Source: Clostridia bacterium (GTDB lineage: Bacteria; Bacillota; Clostridia; Oscillospirales; Acutalibacteraceae). Taken from it: a DNA stretch of 64,000 bases. Within the stretch, counting starts at the first letter, position 1. Each line of letters begins with the position of its first letter. Position numbers and translations under genes: made by a program. The stretch is taken from contig JAFUIO010000026.1 of the NCBI GenBank assembly GCA_017468425.1, positions 1-64,000 of the forward strand. Reading direction: 5' to 3'. Of this stretch, positions 1 to 7,907 are shown in pieces. The notes below the pieces were generated by a model, which searched no databases, was not told where the DNA came from, and saw only the letters and a list, made by a program, of their open reading frames with translations.

Positions 1-975
1 AGCATCGGAATTTCTTTTGTTTCACGGGAAAGCTCTGCACCGCATACTGAACAGTAAACTACTGAATCGTATGAACCAGCCTGCTCATATGTTGCTTCTA
101 CTCTGTTTTCTTCAACTGCTTCAGCTTCTGTATGGCCGAGAGCGTCAACTGTTGTTGTTTCTCTTGATATTTCAGCATTACATACTGTACAGTAAACTAC
201 TGTATCGTATGAACCTTCATTTACACAGTCAGCAGCAACGTTATTTTCGATAACTGCTTCGCCTTCTGTGTGGCCGAGTGCTTCAATTTCAAATGTTTCG
301 CGTGAAAGTTCAACTTTTTCTGCACAGCAAGTACAGTAAACCACCATATCATATGAGCCCTTTTCTGTGCATGTTGCTTCAACTCTGTTTTCTTCAACTG
401 CTTCGCCGGCTTCGTGACCGAGAGCTTCGATTACGAATGATTCACGTGATATTTCAGCACCACATACTGTACAGTAAACCACCATATCGTATGAGCCGTT
501 TGCATCAGGAGTTGCTTCAACTCTGTTTTCTTCAACTGCTTCGCCTTCTGTATGACCAAGGGCTTCGATAACTGTTGTTTCGCGGGAAACCTCGCCATTA
601 CAAACTGTACAGTAAACCACTGTGTCATATCCGCCGTTGTTTGTGCAATTAGCATCTTTTTCGTTTTCGATTACTTCTTCACCGGGTGTGTGACCTGTTG
701 CAGGAATTTTAGTTGTTACACGTGACAAAGCTGTGTTACAAACTGAGCAGTAAATATATGTATCGTATTTACCCTCTTTTTCACAAGTGGGAGCAACCTG
801 GTTTTTAATAACAGGTTCGCCTTCTGTGTGACCGAGTGCTTCAACAGTTACCATTTTACGTGAAATTTCTTCACCGCATTTTGTACAGTAAACTACTGCA
901 TCATATGAGCCTGCTCTTGTACAAGAAGCATTTTTCACGTTTTCTTTAACTTCTTCACCGGCAACGTGCTTGCAT
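1..975 (-). repeat. Seven in-frame ~138-bp coding repeats
   Basis: Tandem units recur about every 136-145 bases, each marked on the forward strand by a gaccgagtgcttc-like segment (near 131, 270, 415, 551, 688 and 828) and by acagtaaac followed by a cat-rich stretch. On the coding strand each unit gives GHT-E...YC-xx-C...SRET. The array continues to or past the left edge. Confidence 0.8.
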
Positions 976-3377
976 GTATCATCGTATGATGCCATAAGCT
1001 GAGCATACTTTGTGGTAATTTCAGTTGTTTTGATGTTAACTGCTGACTGGTCGTTGATTGAAAGAGAAGAGTCGTTGTACATTTCTGTACCTTCTGCTAC
1101 GAGTGCTTCATATTCAGCAAGAAGTGTCTGGTCGTAGTATTCGCGGCTGCCGGGAATTTCCGCATCAATAGCAGCTTTAAGAGCAGTTTTGTCTGCCGGT
1201 TTTATTTTAAGGTCTTTGATTGCATTTGCAAGAGCATTTGTCAGAGCATCTACTTCAGTCTGTCTTGATTCGCTCCATGCAACACTTGCGTGGCTTTCGA
1301 TCGCGGCTTCTGCATTCAGAAGAGGAGTATCGAGAATTCCGGGATTCTGATAAATTGTGCGGTCGATTGCTTTTGCTTCTGCAACCTTTGCTTTAAGGGC
1401 ACGGAAATCTGCAACTACTGAAACAAGGTTATCAAGAGCTTCTCTTACTGCCTGTGCCATTGCATCAACTTCAGCCTGTTCAAGATATGATTTACCATAT
1501 ACTACACCGCTGAGTGCTGTCTGGAGGTCTGCCCATGAATCAGCTGTATAATCTGTTGAACGGAGTGCTTCTGCTTCTTTAACAAGTGCAGTTACTTCTG
1601 AATAATCAGCACCGCGGATAGAAGCGTTATCAATAGCTGTTCTGATGTTTTTAGCCATTGTATCAACTGCACCCTGATAGAGAATGCTGTAGTTTTTCTC
1701 TACCATATCAAGAGCTGTTTCGATAAGAGCAATATCGTTTTCATTATATGCATCACTGTTGTCAATAATAGCTTCTGCTTCCGCAACAACTGCATTCAAC
1801 TGTGTATAGTCAGCATTTTTAAGTGTAAGACCATTATACATAGTCTGAAGTGATTTTGCTGCTGCATCGATTTCAGACTGTGTTGCTTTGGGGTTGTTAT
1901 AAACACGGAGTGCTGCTACATAAGACTCCTGGAATTTTGCAAAGCCTGATTTATAGAACCATGCCTGCGGGTTATCACCTTTTTTCTTATCACGTACTGT
2001 GGGTGTATCGGGATCGCTGTTCATAACATAATCAAGAAGCTCTGCAAGAGCACCCTTGTCAACAATATGGAATACCATTGATGTGGGAACTGTGGGTGAT
2101 GCAGTAACATAAGCATTACTGGGTCTGAAGAAAGAATAATACTTATTCACGATTGTATAGCTTGAACCGTCAGCAATACCTGAAACATTACCTGTAAAAC
2201 CATATGTATAGAGGTTTCCGAACTGACCTACGGCACCTGTTACGGTTGAACGAGCCTGTTCACCGTTGCCATCTGTAAGTTTTTCTTTAACACCTTTGTC
2301 TGATTTTTCTGCAGGGTAATATCCGAGAACACCCTGAACTGCTGTATCGTTTACAAGATTATCTGACGAAGCATTACCTGACATAACCCATACTGAATCA
2401 AGAGCTGTGTACGGATTATCGTTATTTCTGTCTGAAAGGTTTGCTACGTTACCATTAAGTCTGAGGTTAATATCTGCAAGAGTATTTGCCGCTGCTGAGT
2501 CAACATAGATATGTGCAACAGGAGTATCTGCTATAAAGTTTTCGTAAGCAACCTCAACTCTGGGAGCCATAGTTTCCTGATGATTTTTGTCATCTATGAA
2601 AAGGTGTGTGTTATATCCGCCTGCAACGTTTTCTATATAAGAACCTGTTGAAACGTCATAAACACCATATGTATTATAGGGGTCTTCGGTTGATGACTCA
2701 AAGCTTGCAGGCTGTTCATAATAAACGCCCTTACCGAGAAGACGTGTTGAAGCACTTGCAGAACCGATATACCATGAGCTCATACCCATATAAGGTTTAT
2801 AAACAACTTCAATGTAGGAATATGCACCGCCTGTTGCAATGTTTTCAACATATGAAACGCATTTTTCCTGATATGAATTACCGTCTGTCCATGTGTAGTC
2901 GGCTGTGAAAGTAAGAGCTGAGCCTACTTCTGCAGTACCGCCTGTGATTTCGCAACAATAAGCACCTGTTGCTGAGTCGATTTTAATGGGAGAGAATGTA
3001 ACTGATTCGTTGTCACATTTGATAGAAATACTTTCGGGAGTTATGCCGGCAGTGTTTGTAAGAAGATAAACCTTTGTAGCTGAAGGTTCTTCACCTGCAT
3101 ATGCCTGCTGAGCATAAGGACCTGAAAGTTCAGGAACACCTGAAGGTGTAGCCTTGACAATCTGATTACCGGGTTCCATTGAGTTTGCACCTTTTGCAAC
3201 TCTTGTAACCGTTGTACAGAAAAAGTCTACATCGGGACGCTTGATGGGTTCAAGAACGATTTCGTCAAGATAAACTCCGTTTGAGTCTACTGCATTTGCA
3301 GTAAATCCCACTGTGAGAACAGAGAAAACCATAACGAGAGCCATTAATGAACTCAAGATTCTTTTGGTCATTTTCAT
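1..3377 (-). CDS. Large secreted repeat protein with FIVAR-like and Cys-pair repeats (C-terminus beyond window)
   Basis: The reverse strand is open from an ATG at 3377 to the left edge, about 1,125 codons, so the carboxy end is missing. An AGGAGG site at about 3386-3392 fixes the start. Residues 1-30 form a Sec signal peptide (MKMTKRILSSLMALVMVFSV, then a TANA-like cleavage region). About 450 residues of unrecognised, probably beta-rich extracellular sequence follow. From about 1900 to 1000 come helical repeats with Tyr-Thr...Ser-Trp and Gln-Val-Asp-like motifs, matching FIVAR-type surface repeats. From about 980 to 1 there are seven repeats of about 46 residues, each reading roughly GHTEGEAVEEN...ATC...GSYD.VVYC..C..E.SRET. 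Each carries a YCxxC pair plus an upstream Cys. Likely an extracellular adhesin or envelope protein; the ligand is unknown. A cell-wall or sortase anchor would be in the missing part. Confidence 0.85.
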   Translation of the reverse strand, partial: MKMTKRILSSLMALVMVFSVLTVGFTANAVDSNGVYLDEIVLEPIKRPDVDFFCTTVTRVAKGANSMEPGNQIVKATPSGVPELSGPYAQQAYAGEEPSATKVYLLTNTAGITPESISIKCDNESVTFSPIKIDSATGAYCCEITGGTAEVGSALTFTADYTWTDGNSYQEKCVSYVENIATGGAYSYIEVVYKPYMGMSSWYIGSASASTRLLGKGVYYEQPASFESSTEDPYNTYGVYDVSTGSYIENVAGGYNTHLFIDDKNHQETMAPRVEVAYENFIADTPVAHIYVDSAAANTLADINLRLNGNVANLSDRNNDNPYTALDSVWVMSGNASSDNLVNDTAVQGVLGYYPAEKSDKGVKEKLTDGNGEQARSTVTGAVGQFGNLYTYGFTGNVSGIADGSSYTIVNKYYSFFRPSNAYVTASPTVPTSMVFHIVDKGALAELLDYVMNSDPDTPTVRDKKKGDNPQAWFYKSGFAKFQESYVAALRVYNNPKATQSEIDAAAKSLQTMYNGLTLKNADYTQLNAVVAEAEAIIDNSDAYNENDIALIETALDMVEKNYSILYQGAVDTMAKNIRTAIDNASIRGADYSEVTALVKEAEALRSTDYTADSWADLQTALSGVVYGKSYLEQAEVDAMAQAVREALDNLVSVVADFRALKAKVAEAKAIDRTIYQNPGILDTPLLNAEAAIESHASVAWSESRQTEVDALTNALANAIKDLKIKPADKTALKAAIDAEIPGSREYYDQTLLAEYEALVAEGTEMYNDSSLSINDQSAVNIKTTEITTKYAQLMASYDDTCKHVAGEEVKENVKNASCTRAGSYDAVVYCTKCGEEISRKMVTVEALGHTEGEPVIKNQVAPTCEKEGKYDTYIYCSVCNTALSRVTTKIPATGHTPGEEVIENEKDANCTNNGGYDTVVYCTVCNGEVSRETTVIEALGHTEGEAVEENRVEATPDANGSYDMVVYCTVCGAEISRESFVIEALGHEAGEAVEENRVEATCTEKGSYDMVVYCTCCAEKVELSRETFEIEALGHTEGEAVIENNVAADCVNEGSYDTVVYCTVCNAEISRETTTVDALGHTEAEAVEENRVEATYEQAGSYDSVVYCSVCGAELSRETKEIPM

Positions 3378-3412
3378 CAGAAAATACCTCCTGTTTTTTT
3401 ATAGTCATATTC

Positions 3413-3441
3413 ATTGTACCATAGACATATAAGATTTGCAA
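3413..3441 (-). promoter_or_regulatory. SigA promoter of the large secreted protein
   Basis: On the reverse strand TTGCAA (3441-3436) and TACAAT (3418-3413) are separated by exactly 17 bases, 36 bases upstream of the start codon. Confidence 0.7.
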
Positions 3442-3491
3442 CAAATGTTTATTATTTTGTGTTATTTTTTTGAAATTATTTTTAACAGAAT

Positions 3492-4904
3492 TTAAACTTC
3501 ACAAGATATTGTGCATGAAGGCAGATGATTGCGCATATGTGCGACAGCTTCTTCGGTAACAGAAGTCTTGTCAGCATTCAGAAACGACAGATTGGTCATT
3601 TTTTCTGCAAAATGCAGGTCTTTTATATTTTTATTATAACTTATGTCGAGATTTACCAGCTTCGTCATATCCGTCAAAGCTGATACATCCTTGAATTTGT
3701 TGTTGCCAAGACCTAACTGCATAAGTTGCGTTTTACCCTTAAGAGGGGAAATATCTTCAATTGCATTATTCACAAGCTGCAGGTGAGTAAGATTTTCAAG
3801 CTTTGCAAGAGGCGATATGTCACTTACACCACAGTTATCTGCAAAAAACTTTTCCAATGTAGTAAGATTCTTTATCGCCTGAAAAGATTTCACTTTATTG
3901 TTGTTTATGTAAAGTTCTTCAAGCTTTTTAAAATTTTCCGCTACAGAAATATCTTCAACTGCACAGCCTTCAAGATGAAACACTCTGAGTTCTGTAAGTT
4001 TACCTAAAGAAGAAATATCCTTGATATCCGTGTTAGCTGACAAATTAAGTTCTTCAATTTCCGTAAGATTTCCCAACGGTTCTGTATTTTCTATATTATT
4101 GAAAGAAAGATCAAGAATTTTGAGATTTTTAAGTTCGGAAATTTCTGAAACATCTGTAATCTGACATTCATTGAGTCTGAGTTCTTCAAGACCTTTAAGC
4201 TCCTTTATTATTTTCAGGTCTGAAAAAATATCGCTTCCTGTGAAAGAAAATGATTTAAGATTTTTAATTTCTTTTAACGGCTCGGGATTTCTGATTCCTT
4301 TTGCTTTGAGTTCAAGAGAGGTAAGAAGGGGAAGCTCTTTCAGAAAATCAATGTTGAATAAGCCTGAATCTGAAATTTTAAGTGTTTCAAGTTTTTCTGC
4401 TCCGGCAATTACCGAAAAATCAAGAATACCCGGAGAATTTGCAATCTCAAGCTTTTTCAGATTTTTCATTTTACCTGTTGCAGAAATATCGTTAAGGCTT
4501 TCGTTATCAGAAATTATAAGATTTTCCACCCCGCTTCCTGCAAGAGGTAAAATATCGCTGATTTCTGTCTGCCTCAGTGAAACTGATTTAAGTGATTTCA
4601 GCGTTGCAAGTTCATCAATTTTCCTGACAGATGAGCCGTCAAGAATTATTTCCTCAAGTAAAGGCAAATTCTCTATACCTTCAAGACTTTCAATCTGTGA
4701 ACCTGCCATATCAAGTTTTTTAAGATTGGTAAGTTTTTTCAGTTTTGTAAGATTTGTAATTCCGCTGTTCAGCAAAGAAATACTCTCTGCATTTTTGTTT
4801 ACAGTAAGGTTTCCTATTCTCACTGTGTCTGCAGATGAGCACGATGTCATCACGGGAATCATCATAATCACACACAACAGAACCAGAAAGATTTTTTTAA
4901 ACAT
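3492..4904 (-). CDS. Leucine-rich-repeat lipoprotein (internalin-like)
   Basis: A 470-residue lipoprotein. Residues 1-22 are a type II signal peptide ending in the lipobox VMTSC, so Cys22 is probably lipidated and the protein anchored outside the membrane. From about residue 45 to the end there is an almost unbroken series of 22-residue leucine-rich repeats of the internalin type (LTNLKKLDMAGSQIESLEG and similar), near 18 units, with no other catalytic domain. Such folds bind proteins or glycans; no ligand can be inferred. It is a single-gene unit, transcribed from its own promoter back-to-back with the DNA glycosylase promoter. No clear terminator is visible between it and the next leftward gene, whose own promoter lies in the 114-base gap. 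Confidence 0.88.
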   Translation of the reverse strand: MFKKIFLVLLCVIMMIPVMTSCSSADTVRIGNLTVNKNAESISLLNSGITNLTKLKKLTNLKKLDMAGSQIESLEGIENLPLLEEIILDGSSVRKIDELATLKSLKSVSLRQTEISDILPLAGSGVENLIISDNESLNDISATGKMKNLKKLEIANSPGILDFSVIAGAEKLETLKISDSGLFNIDFLKELPLLTSLELKAKGIRNPEPLKEIKNLKSFSFTGSDIFSDLKIIKELKGLEELRLNECQITDVSEISELKNLKILDLSFNNIENTEPLGNLTEIEELNLSANTDIKDISSLGKLTELRVFHLEGCAVEDISVAENFKKLEELYINNNKVKSFQAIKNLTTLEKFFADNCGVSDISPLAKLENLTHLQLVNNAIEDISPLKGKTQLMQLGLGNNKFKDVSALTDMTKLVNLDISYNKNIKDLHFAEKMTNLSFLNADKTSVTEEAVAHMRNHLPSCTISCEV

Positions 4905-4940
4905 TTTCCGCCCGCCTTTCAGATAATTTTTTCTGTTTTC

Positions 4941-4969
4941 ATTCTAACAAATACCATATAAAAAGTCAA
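4941..4969 (-). promoter_or_regulatory. SigA promoter of the LRR lipoprotein
   Basis: TTGACT (4969-4964) and TAGAAT (4946-4941) on the reverse strand with a 17-base spacer, about 37 bases before the start codon. Confidence 0.7.
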
Positions 4970-4975
4970 CGGAAC

Positions 4976-5004
4976 TTGCCTGCCGTAAACCTTTGTGATA
5001 AAAT
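4976..5004 (+). promoter_or_regulatory. SigA promoter of the DNA glycosylase gene
   Basis: TTGCCT (4976-4981), 17 bases, then TAAAAT (4999-5004) preceded by TG-A, an extended -10. The -35 lies only six bases from the -35 of the divergent LRR gene promoter. Confidence 0.65.
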
Positions 5005-5036
5005 AAAGGAGACTTCTGAAAAAGACAGGTGATTTT

Positions 5037-5855
5037 GTGAATATAAAAATCGAAAACAACAACCTGATTGCAGAAACAGACGGAGTAATAAACCTTGACT
5101 ATACTCTTGACTGCGGACAATCCTTCAGGTGGAAAAAAACAGATAATCTCTGGCAGACAGTTGCTTTCGGAAGAAAAATTTCCGTAAGCTGTGAAGATAA
5201 CAGAACTCTCATTTTTTACGACACGTCAAAAGAAGATTTCGAAAATATATGGAAAAATTATTTTGACCTTGAACGTGATTATGTATCAATAGTTTCCCGC
5301 TTTACAGGTGATGCTTATCTCAAAGAAGCAAGTGATAAATATTACGGAATACGCGTACTTAATCAGGAACCATGGGAAGCAATATGTTCTTTTATAATTT
5401 CCCAGAACAACAACATCCCCCGAATAAAAGGAATTATAGAAAGACTCTGCGAAAATTTCGGCGATGATTTAGGTGACGGCTTTTTCACTTTTCCGTCATC
5501 AGAAAAAATTGCAGCTCTCACCGTTGAAGATCTGGCACCTTTGCGTTCAGGCTTCAGAGCAAAATATATTCTCGACGCAGCAAAAAAAGTGGCGGAAAAA
5601 GAAATTGATTTTGATGCAATTTATAAAAACGATATTTCTTACGGCAGAGAACAACTGATGAAAATTAAAGGTGTAGGCCCTAAAGTTGCGGAATGTGCAC
5701 TTTTATACGGCTTCGGAAAAGCAGAAGCTTTCCCCGTTGACGTGTGGGTGAAAAGGATTATGAGTGAGCTTTATCCCGATGGAATTCCTGCCTGTGCTTA
5801 CCCTGAAATCGGCATCGCTCAACAGTACCTTTTTCACTGGCGGAGAAATGTTTGA
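5037..5855 (+). CDS. ogg: OGG1/AlkA-family 8-oxoguanine DNA glycosylase
   Basis: A 272-residue base-excision-repair enzyme expected to remove 8-oxoguanine and cleave the abasic strand. The amino-terminal half carries the OGG_N signature LDCGQSFRW. The helix-hairpin-helix runs from about residue 205 (LMKIKGVGPKVAECALLYGF), where the Lys of GPKVA corresponds to the Schiff-base lysine of human OGG1 and the Asp of AFPVDVW to the catalytic Asp. The carboxy end IAQQYLFHW is typical of the family. The start is GTG at 5037 with AGGTGA just upstream. The length fits bacterial OGG1-like proteins. It is a single gene followed closely by the aconitase X promoter, which overlaps the end of the transcript. 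Confidence 0.92.
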   Translation: MNIKIENNNLIAETDGVINLDYTLDCGQSFRWKKTDNLWQTVAFGRKISVSCEDNRTLIFYDTSKEDFENIWKNYFDLERDYVSIVSRFTGDAYLKEASDKYYGIRVLNQEPWEAICSFIISQNNNIPRIKGIIERLCENFGDDLGDGFFTFPSSEKIAALTVEDLAPLRSGFRAKYILDAAKKVAEKEIDFDAIYKNDISYGREQLMKIKGVGPKVAECALLYGFGKAEAFPVDVWVKRIMSELYPDGIPACAYPEIGIAQQYLFHWRRNV

Positions 5856-5862
5856 TATTTAT

Positions 5863-5891
5863 TTGACAAACATATTTTTTTGGTGTACTAT
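5863..5891 (+). promoter_or_regulatory. SigA promoter of the aconitase X genes
   Basis: TTGACA (5863-5868), 17 bases, TACTAT (5886-5891). It begins eight bases after the stop codon of the glycosylase gene. Confidence 0.7.
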
Positions 5892-5929
5892 ATTATGGTA
5901 AAAATATTAAAGCGAAAGGGAGATACGCT

Positions 5930-7216
5930 ATGAAATACAACATGACATTGACCCCTGAAGAAGAAGCCATACTTAACGGCTCTCAGGGCGAAACAATGGC
6001 AAAAGTAATGAAAACACTGGTGCTTTACGGTGACGCTTTCGGTGCAACAAAAATGGTTCCCGTAACAAGCGAAAAGGGCCACCTTGTAACGAGCTTCGGC
6101 CTTAAGGTTATGAAACCTGTATACAGCCTTATGGATCAGCTTATTGAGGGCGGCGCACTTTCAAAACAGAAGTTCTCAGTAGACCCCAAACCCCTCGACC
6201 CCAATGTTCCCGCAAACTTCCTGCAGAAAACTATTTTCAACAAATTCATGTATTCAATGCAGGACAGCTACGATAAGCAGCTTGCCGACATGGGTCTTAT
6301 CGATGATAAGTCTTACACATGTACATGTTACATGGAAGAAGTAGGCAATATTCCTGAAAAAGGTGACATTCTTTCATGGGCTGAATCTTCAGCAGTTGTT
6401 TTTGCAAACTCTGTTCTCGGTGCAAGATGTAACCGTAACTCAGGTATCATCGAGCTTTTCGGTTCAATCGTAGGCAAAGTGCCTTATTTCGGTCTTCTCA
6501 CAGACGAAGGCAGAAAAGCTACATGGATTGTTGAAGTTAAAACAACTAAAAAACCTGAAGCACAGATTCTCGGTTCTGCTATCGGTATGAAGGTTATGGA
6601 AGATGTACCTTTCGTTAAAGGTCTTGACAAGTGGATCGGCACAGAGCTTGACGGCGATACAAAAGCTTATCTCAAAGACTTCGGTGCTGCAACTGCTTCA
6701 AACGGTGCAGTAGGCCTTTACCACATCGAAAACCTTACTCCGGAAGCAGTTGAAATGGGCGAAAACCTTATCGAAGAAAACGCAAAGGTTTATGTTATTG
6801 ACGATGCTGAGCTTGAAAGAGTTCAGGCAAACTATCCCGTTATGTGGAAAGACAAGGCAGCAACACCTAAACTTTGCTTCGTAGGCTGTCCCCACCTTTC
6901 ACATGCACAGCTTATCGAGTGGACTGATAATGTTGCTGAAGGACTTAAGAAAAACGGTCTCAAAAAGGTTTCAATCCCCACTGTATTTACAGCAGCTCCT
7001 GCAGTTATTGATGAATTCAATAAAACTCCTTATGCAAAAAAACTTGCTGACACAGGCGTTATTCTCAGCTACATCTGTCCTTTGATGTACATGAACAATC
7101 CTCTTTGCAAATCAATGCCCGTTATCACAAACTCAAATAAGCTCAGAACATACACAACTTCACGCTATTACAGAAGCGATGAGATTCTCGATATAATCAC
7201 AAAGGAGGCAAAGTAA
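5930..7216 (+). CDS. Aconitase X large (catalytic) subunit, DUF521 family
   Basis: The 428-residue large subunit of the aconitase X superfamily, an Fe-S dehydratase whose characterised members act on cis-3-hydroxy-L-proline (bacteria) or mevalonate 5-phosphate (archaea). Family motifs visible are TCTCYMEEVGN near residue 125, SWAESSAVVFANSVLGARCN near 150, FVGCPHLS near 310 and ICPLMYMNN near 385. Cysteines in the first, third and fourth blocks are at the positions expected to hold the cluster. AGGGAG precedes the ATG. The small subunit starts one base after the stop, so the two are translationally linked. No proline racemase or mevalonate-pathway gene lies nearby, so the substrate cannot be assigned from context. 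Confidence 0.85.
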   Translation: MKYNMTLTPEEEAILNGSQGETMAKVMKTLVLYGDAFGATKMVPVTSEKGHLVTSFGLKVMKPVYSLMDQLIEGGALSKQKFSVDPKPLDPNVPANFLQKTIFNKFMYSMQDSYDKQLADMGLIDDKSYTCTCYMEEVGNIPEKGDILSWAESSAVVFANSVLGARCNRNSGIIELFGSIVGKVPYFGLLTDEGRKATWIVEVKTTKKPEAQILGSAIGMKVMEDVPFVKGLDKWIGTELDGDTKAYLKDFGAATASNGAVGLYHIENLTPEAVEMGENLIEENAKVYVIDDAELERVQANYPVMWKDKAATPKLCFVGCPHLSHAQLIEWTDNVAEGLKKNGLKKVSIPTVFTAAPAVIDEFNKTPYAKKLADTGVILSYICPLMYMNNPLCKSMPVITNSNKLRTYTTSRYYRSDEILDIITKEAK

Positions 7217-7217
7217 G

Positions 7218-7682
7218 ATGAAACAGTTTAAAGGCAGACCTGTTGTAGCAGGCAAATGTACAGCAGACGCATTGGTTTCTCACGGCGGATTCAACACTCT
7301 TGCTTCTTTCCAGAATGCTCTCCAGTTCGGCGATATGCCGTTAATCGGAGATAAGGATAAAGAAACAAAATGCGGCGACCAGAATAACGCTGACCTTTAC
7401 AACAAGCCTATGGCACGTAAAGCACTTTGTCTTCCTCAGACAATCGGTTCAACTACAGGCGGTATGGTTCTCTACTGCGCAAAAGTTCTTGAAAGAAACC
7501 CTGCTTGCATGCTCTTCTCAGAACATATTGACTCTCTTGCAGCAGCAGGTGCAGTTCTCGGCGCAGTATGGACAGATTCTCCCATGCCCGTTGTTGACTG
7601 CCTCGGTGAAGAATTCCTCGCTTACGTTAAAGACGGAATGAAAATCACTGTAGACGAAGACGGCACGGTAACAGTAGAATAA
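7218..7682 (+). CDS. Aconitase X small (swivelling) subunit, DUF126 family
   Basis: The 154-residue partner of the preceding gene. The DUF126 pattern is seen in FNTLASFQNALQFGD, the Ser-rich loop LPQTIGSTTGGMVLY near residue 75, and GAVLGAVWTDSPMPVVDCL near 115. In studied aconitase X enzymes this domain closes over the active site and contributes a serine to it; here the serine is in IGSTTGG. A GGAGG ribosome binding site lies inside the last codons of the large-subunit gene. The operon ends at a strong hairpin at 7717-7751. Confidence 0.85.
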   Translation: MKQFKGRPVVAGKCTADALVSHGGFNTLASFQNALQFGDMPLIGDKDKETKCGDQNNADLYNKPMARKALCLPQTIGSTTGGMVLYCAKVLERNPACMLFSEHIDSLAAAGAVLGAVWTDSPMPVVDCLGEEFLAYVKDGMKITVDEDGTVTVE

Positions 7683-7716
7683 TTTTCTGCTGTCACTGAA
7701 AATACAATTCAGAAGC

Positions 7717-7754
7717 AACCCCACTGTTTCACTATGAGACAGTGGGGTTTTGTT
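7717..7754 (+). terminator. Rho-independent terminator after aconitase X genes
   Basis: Perfect 11-bp stem AACCCCACTGT / ACAGTGGGGTT with an 11-base loop, followed by TTTTGTT. Confidence 0.9.
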
Positions 7755-7849
7755 AGGCTGAAAAATATAATTTATGCGTACCGATAAATTATAATTTTCA
7801 ACGAAAATCCTGAAATGCTAACCGATTATTTGCAATTATGAACAGAATA

Positions 7850-7879
7850 AAAACCTGCCTCTTTTCAGAGACAGGTTTT
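7850..7879 (-). terminator. Terminator of the PPC/Ig-like surface protein gene
   Basis: Hairpin with 11-base arms (7851-7861 and 7868-7878) around a six-base loop, one G-T pair, with a T-tract on the reverse strand, 29 bases beyond the stop codon. The 100 bases between it and the terminator at 7754 hold no recognisable feature. Confidence 0.75.
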
Positions 7880-7907
7880 ATGTTTATATGAGGGTATTTT
7901 TATATTA

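Noticed and set aside
1-960. CRISPR-like or satellite array at the left edge
   Set aside because: The repeats are coding, in frame, of about 138 bases with diverged copies and no unique spacers.
4171-4926. 251-codon forward reading frame opposite the LRR gene
   Set aside because: It is the antisense shadow of a leucine-rich repeat gene, Ser/Phe-rich, with no ribosome site.
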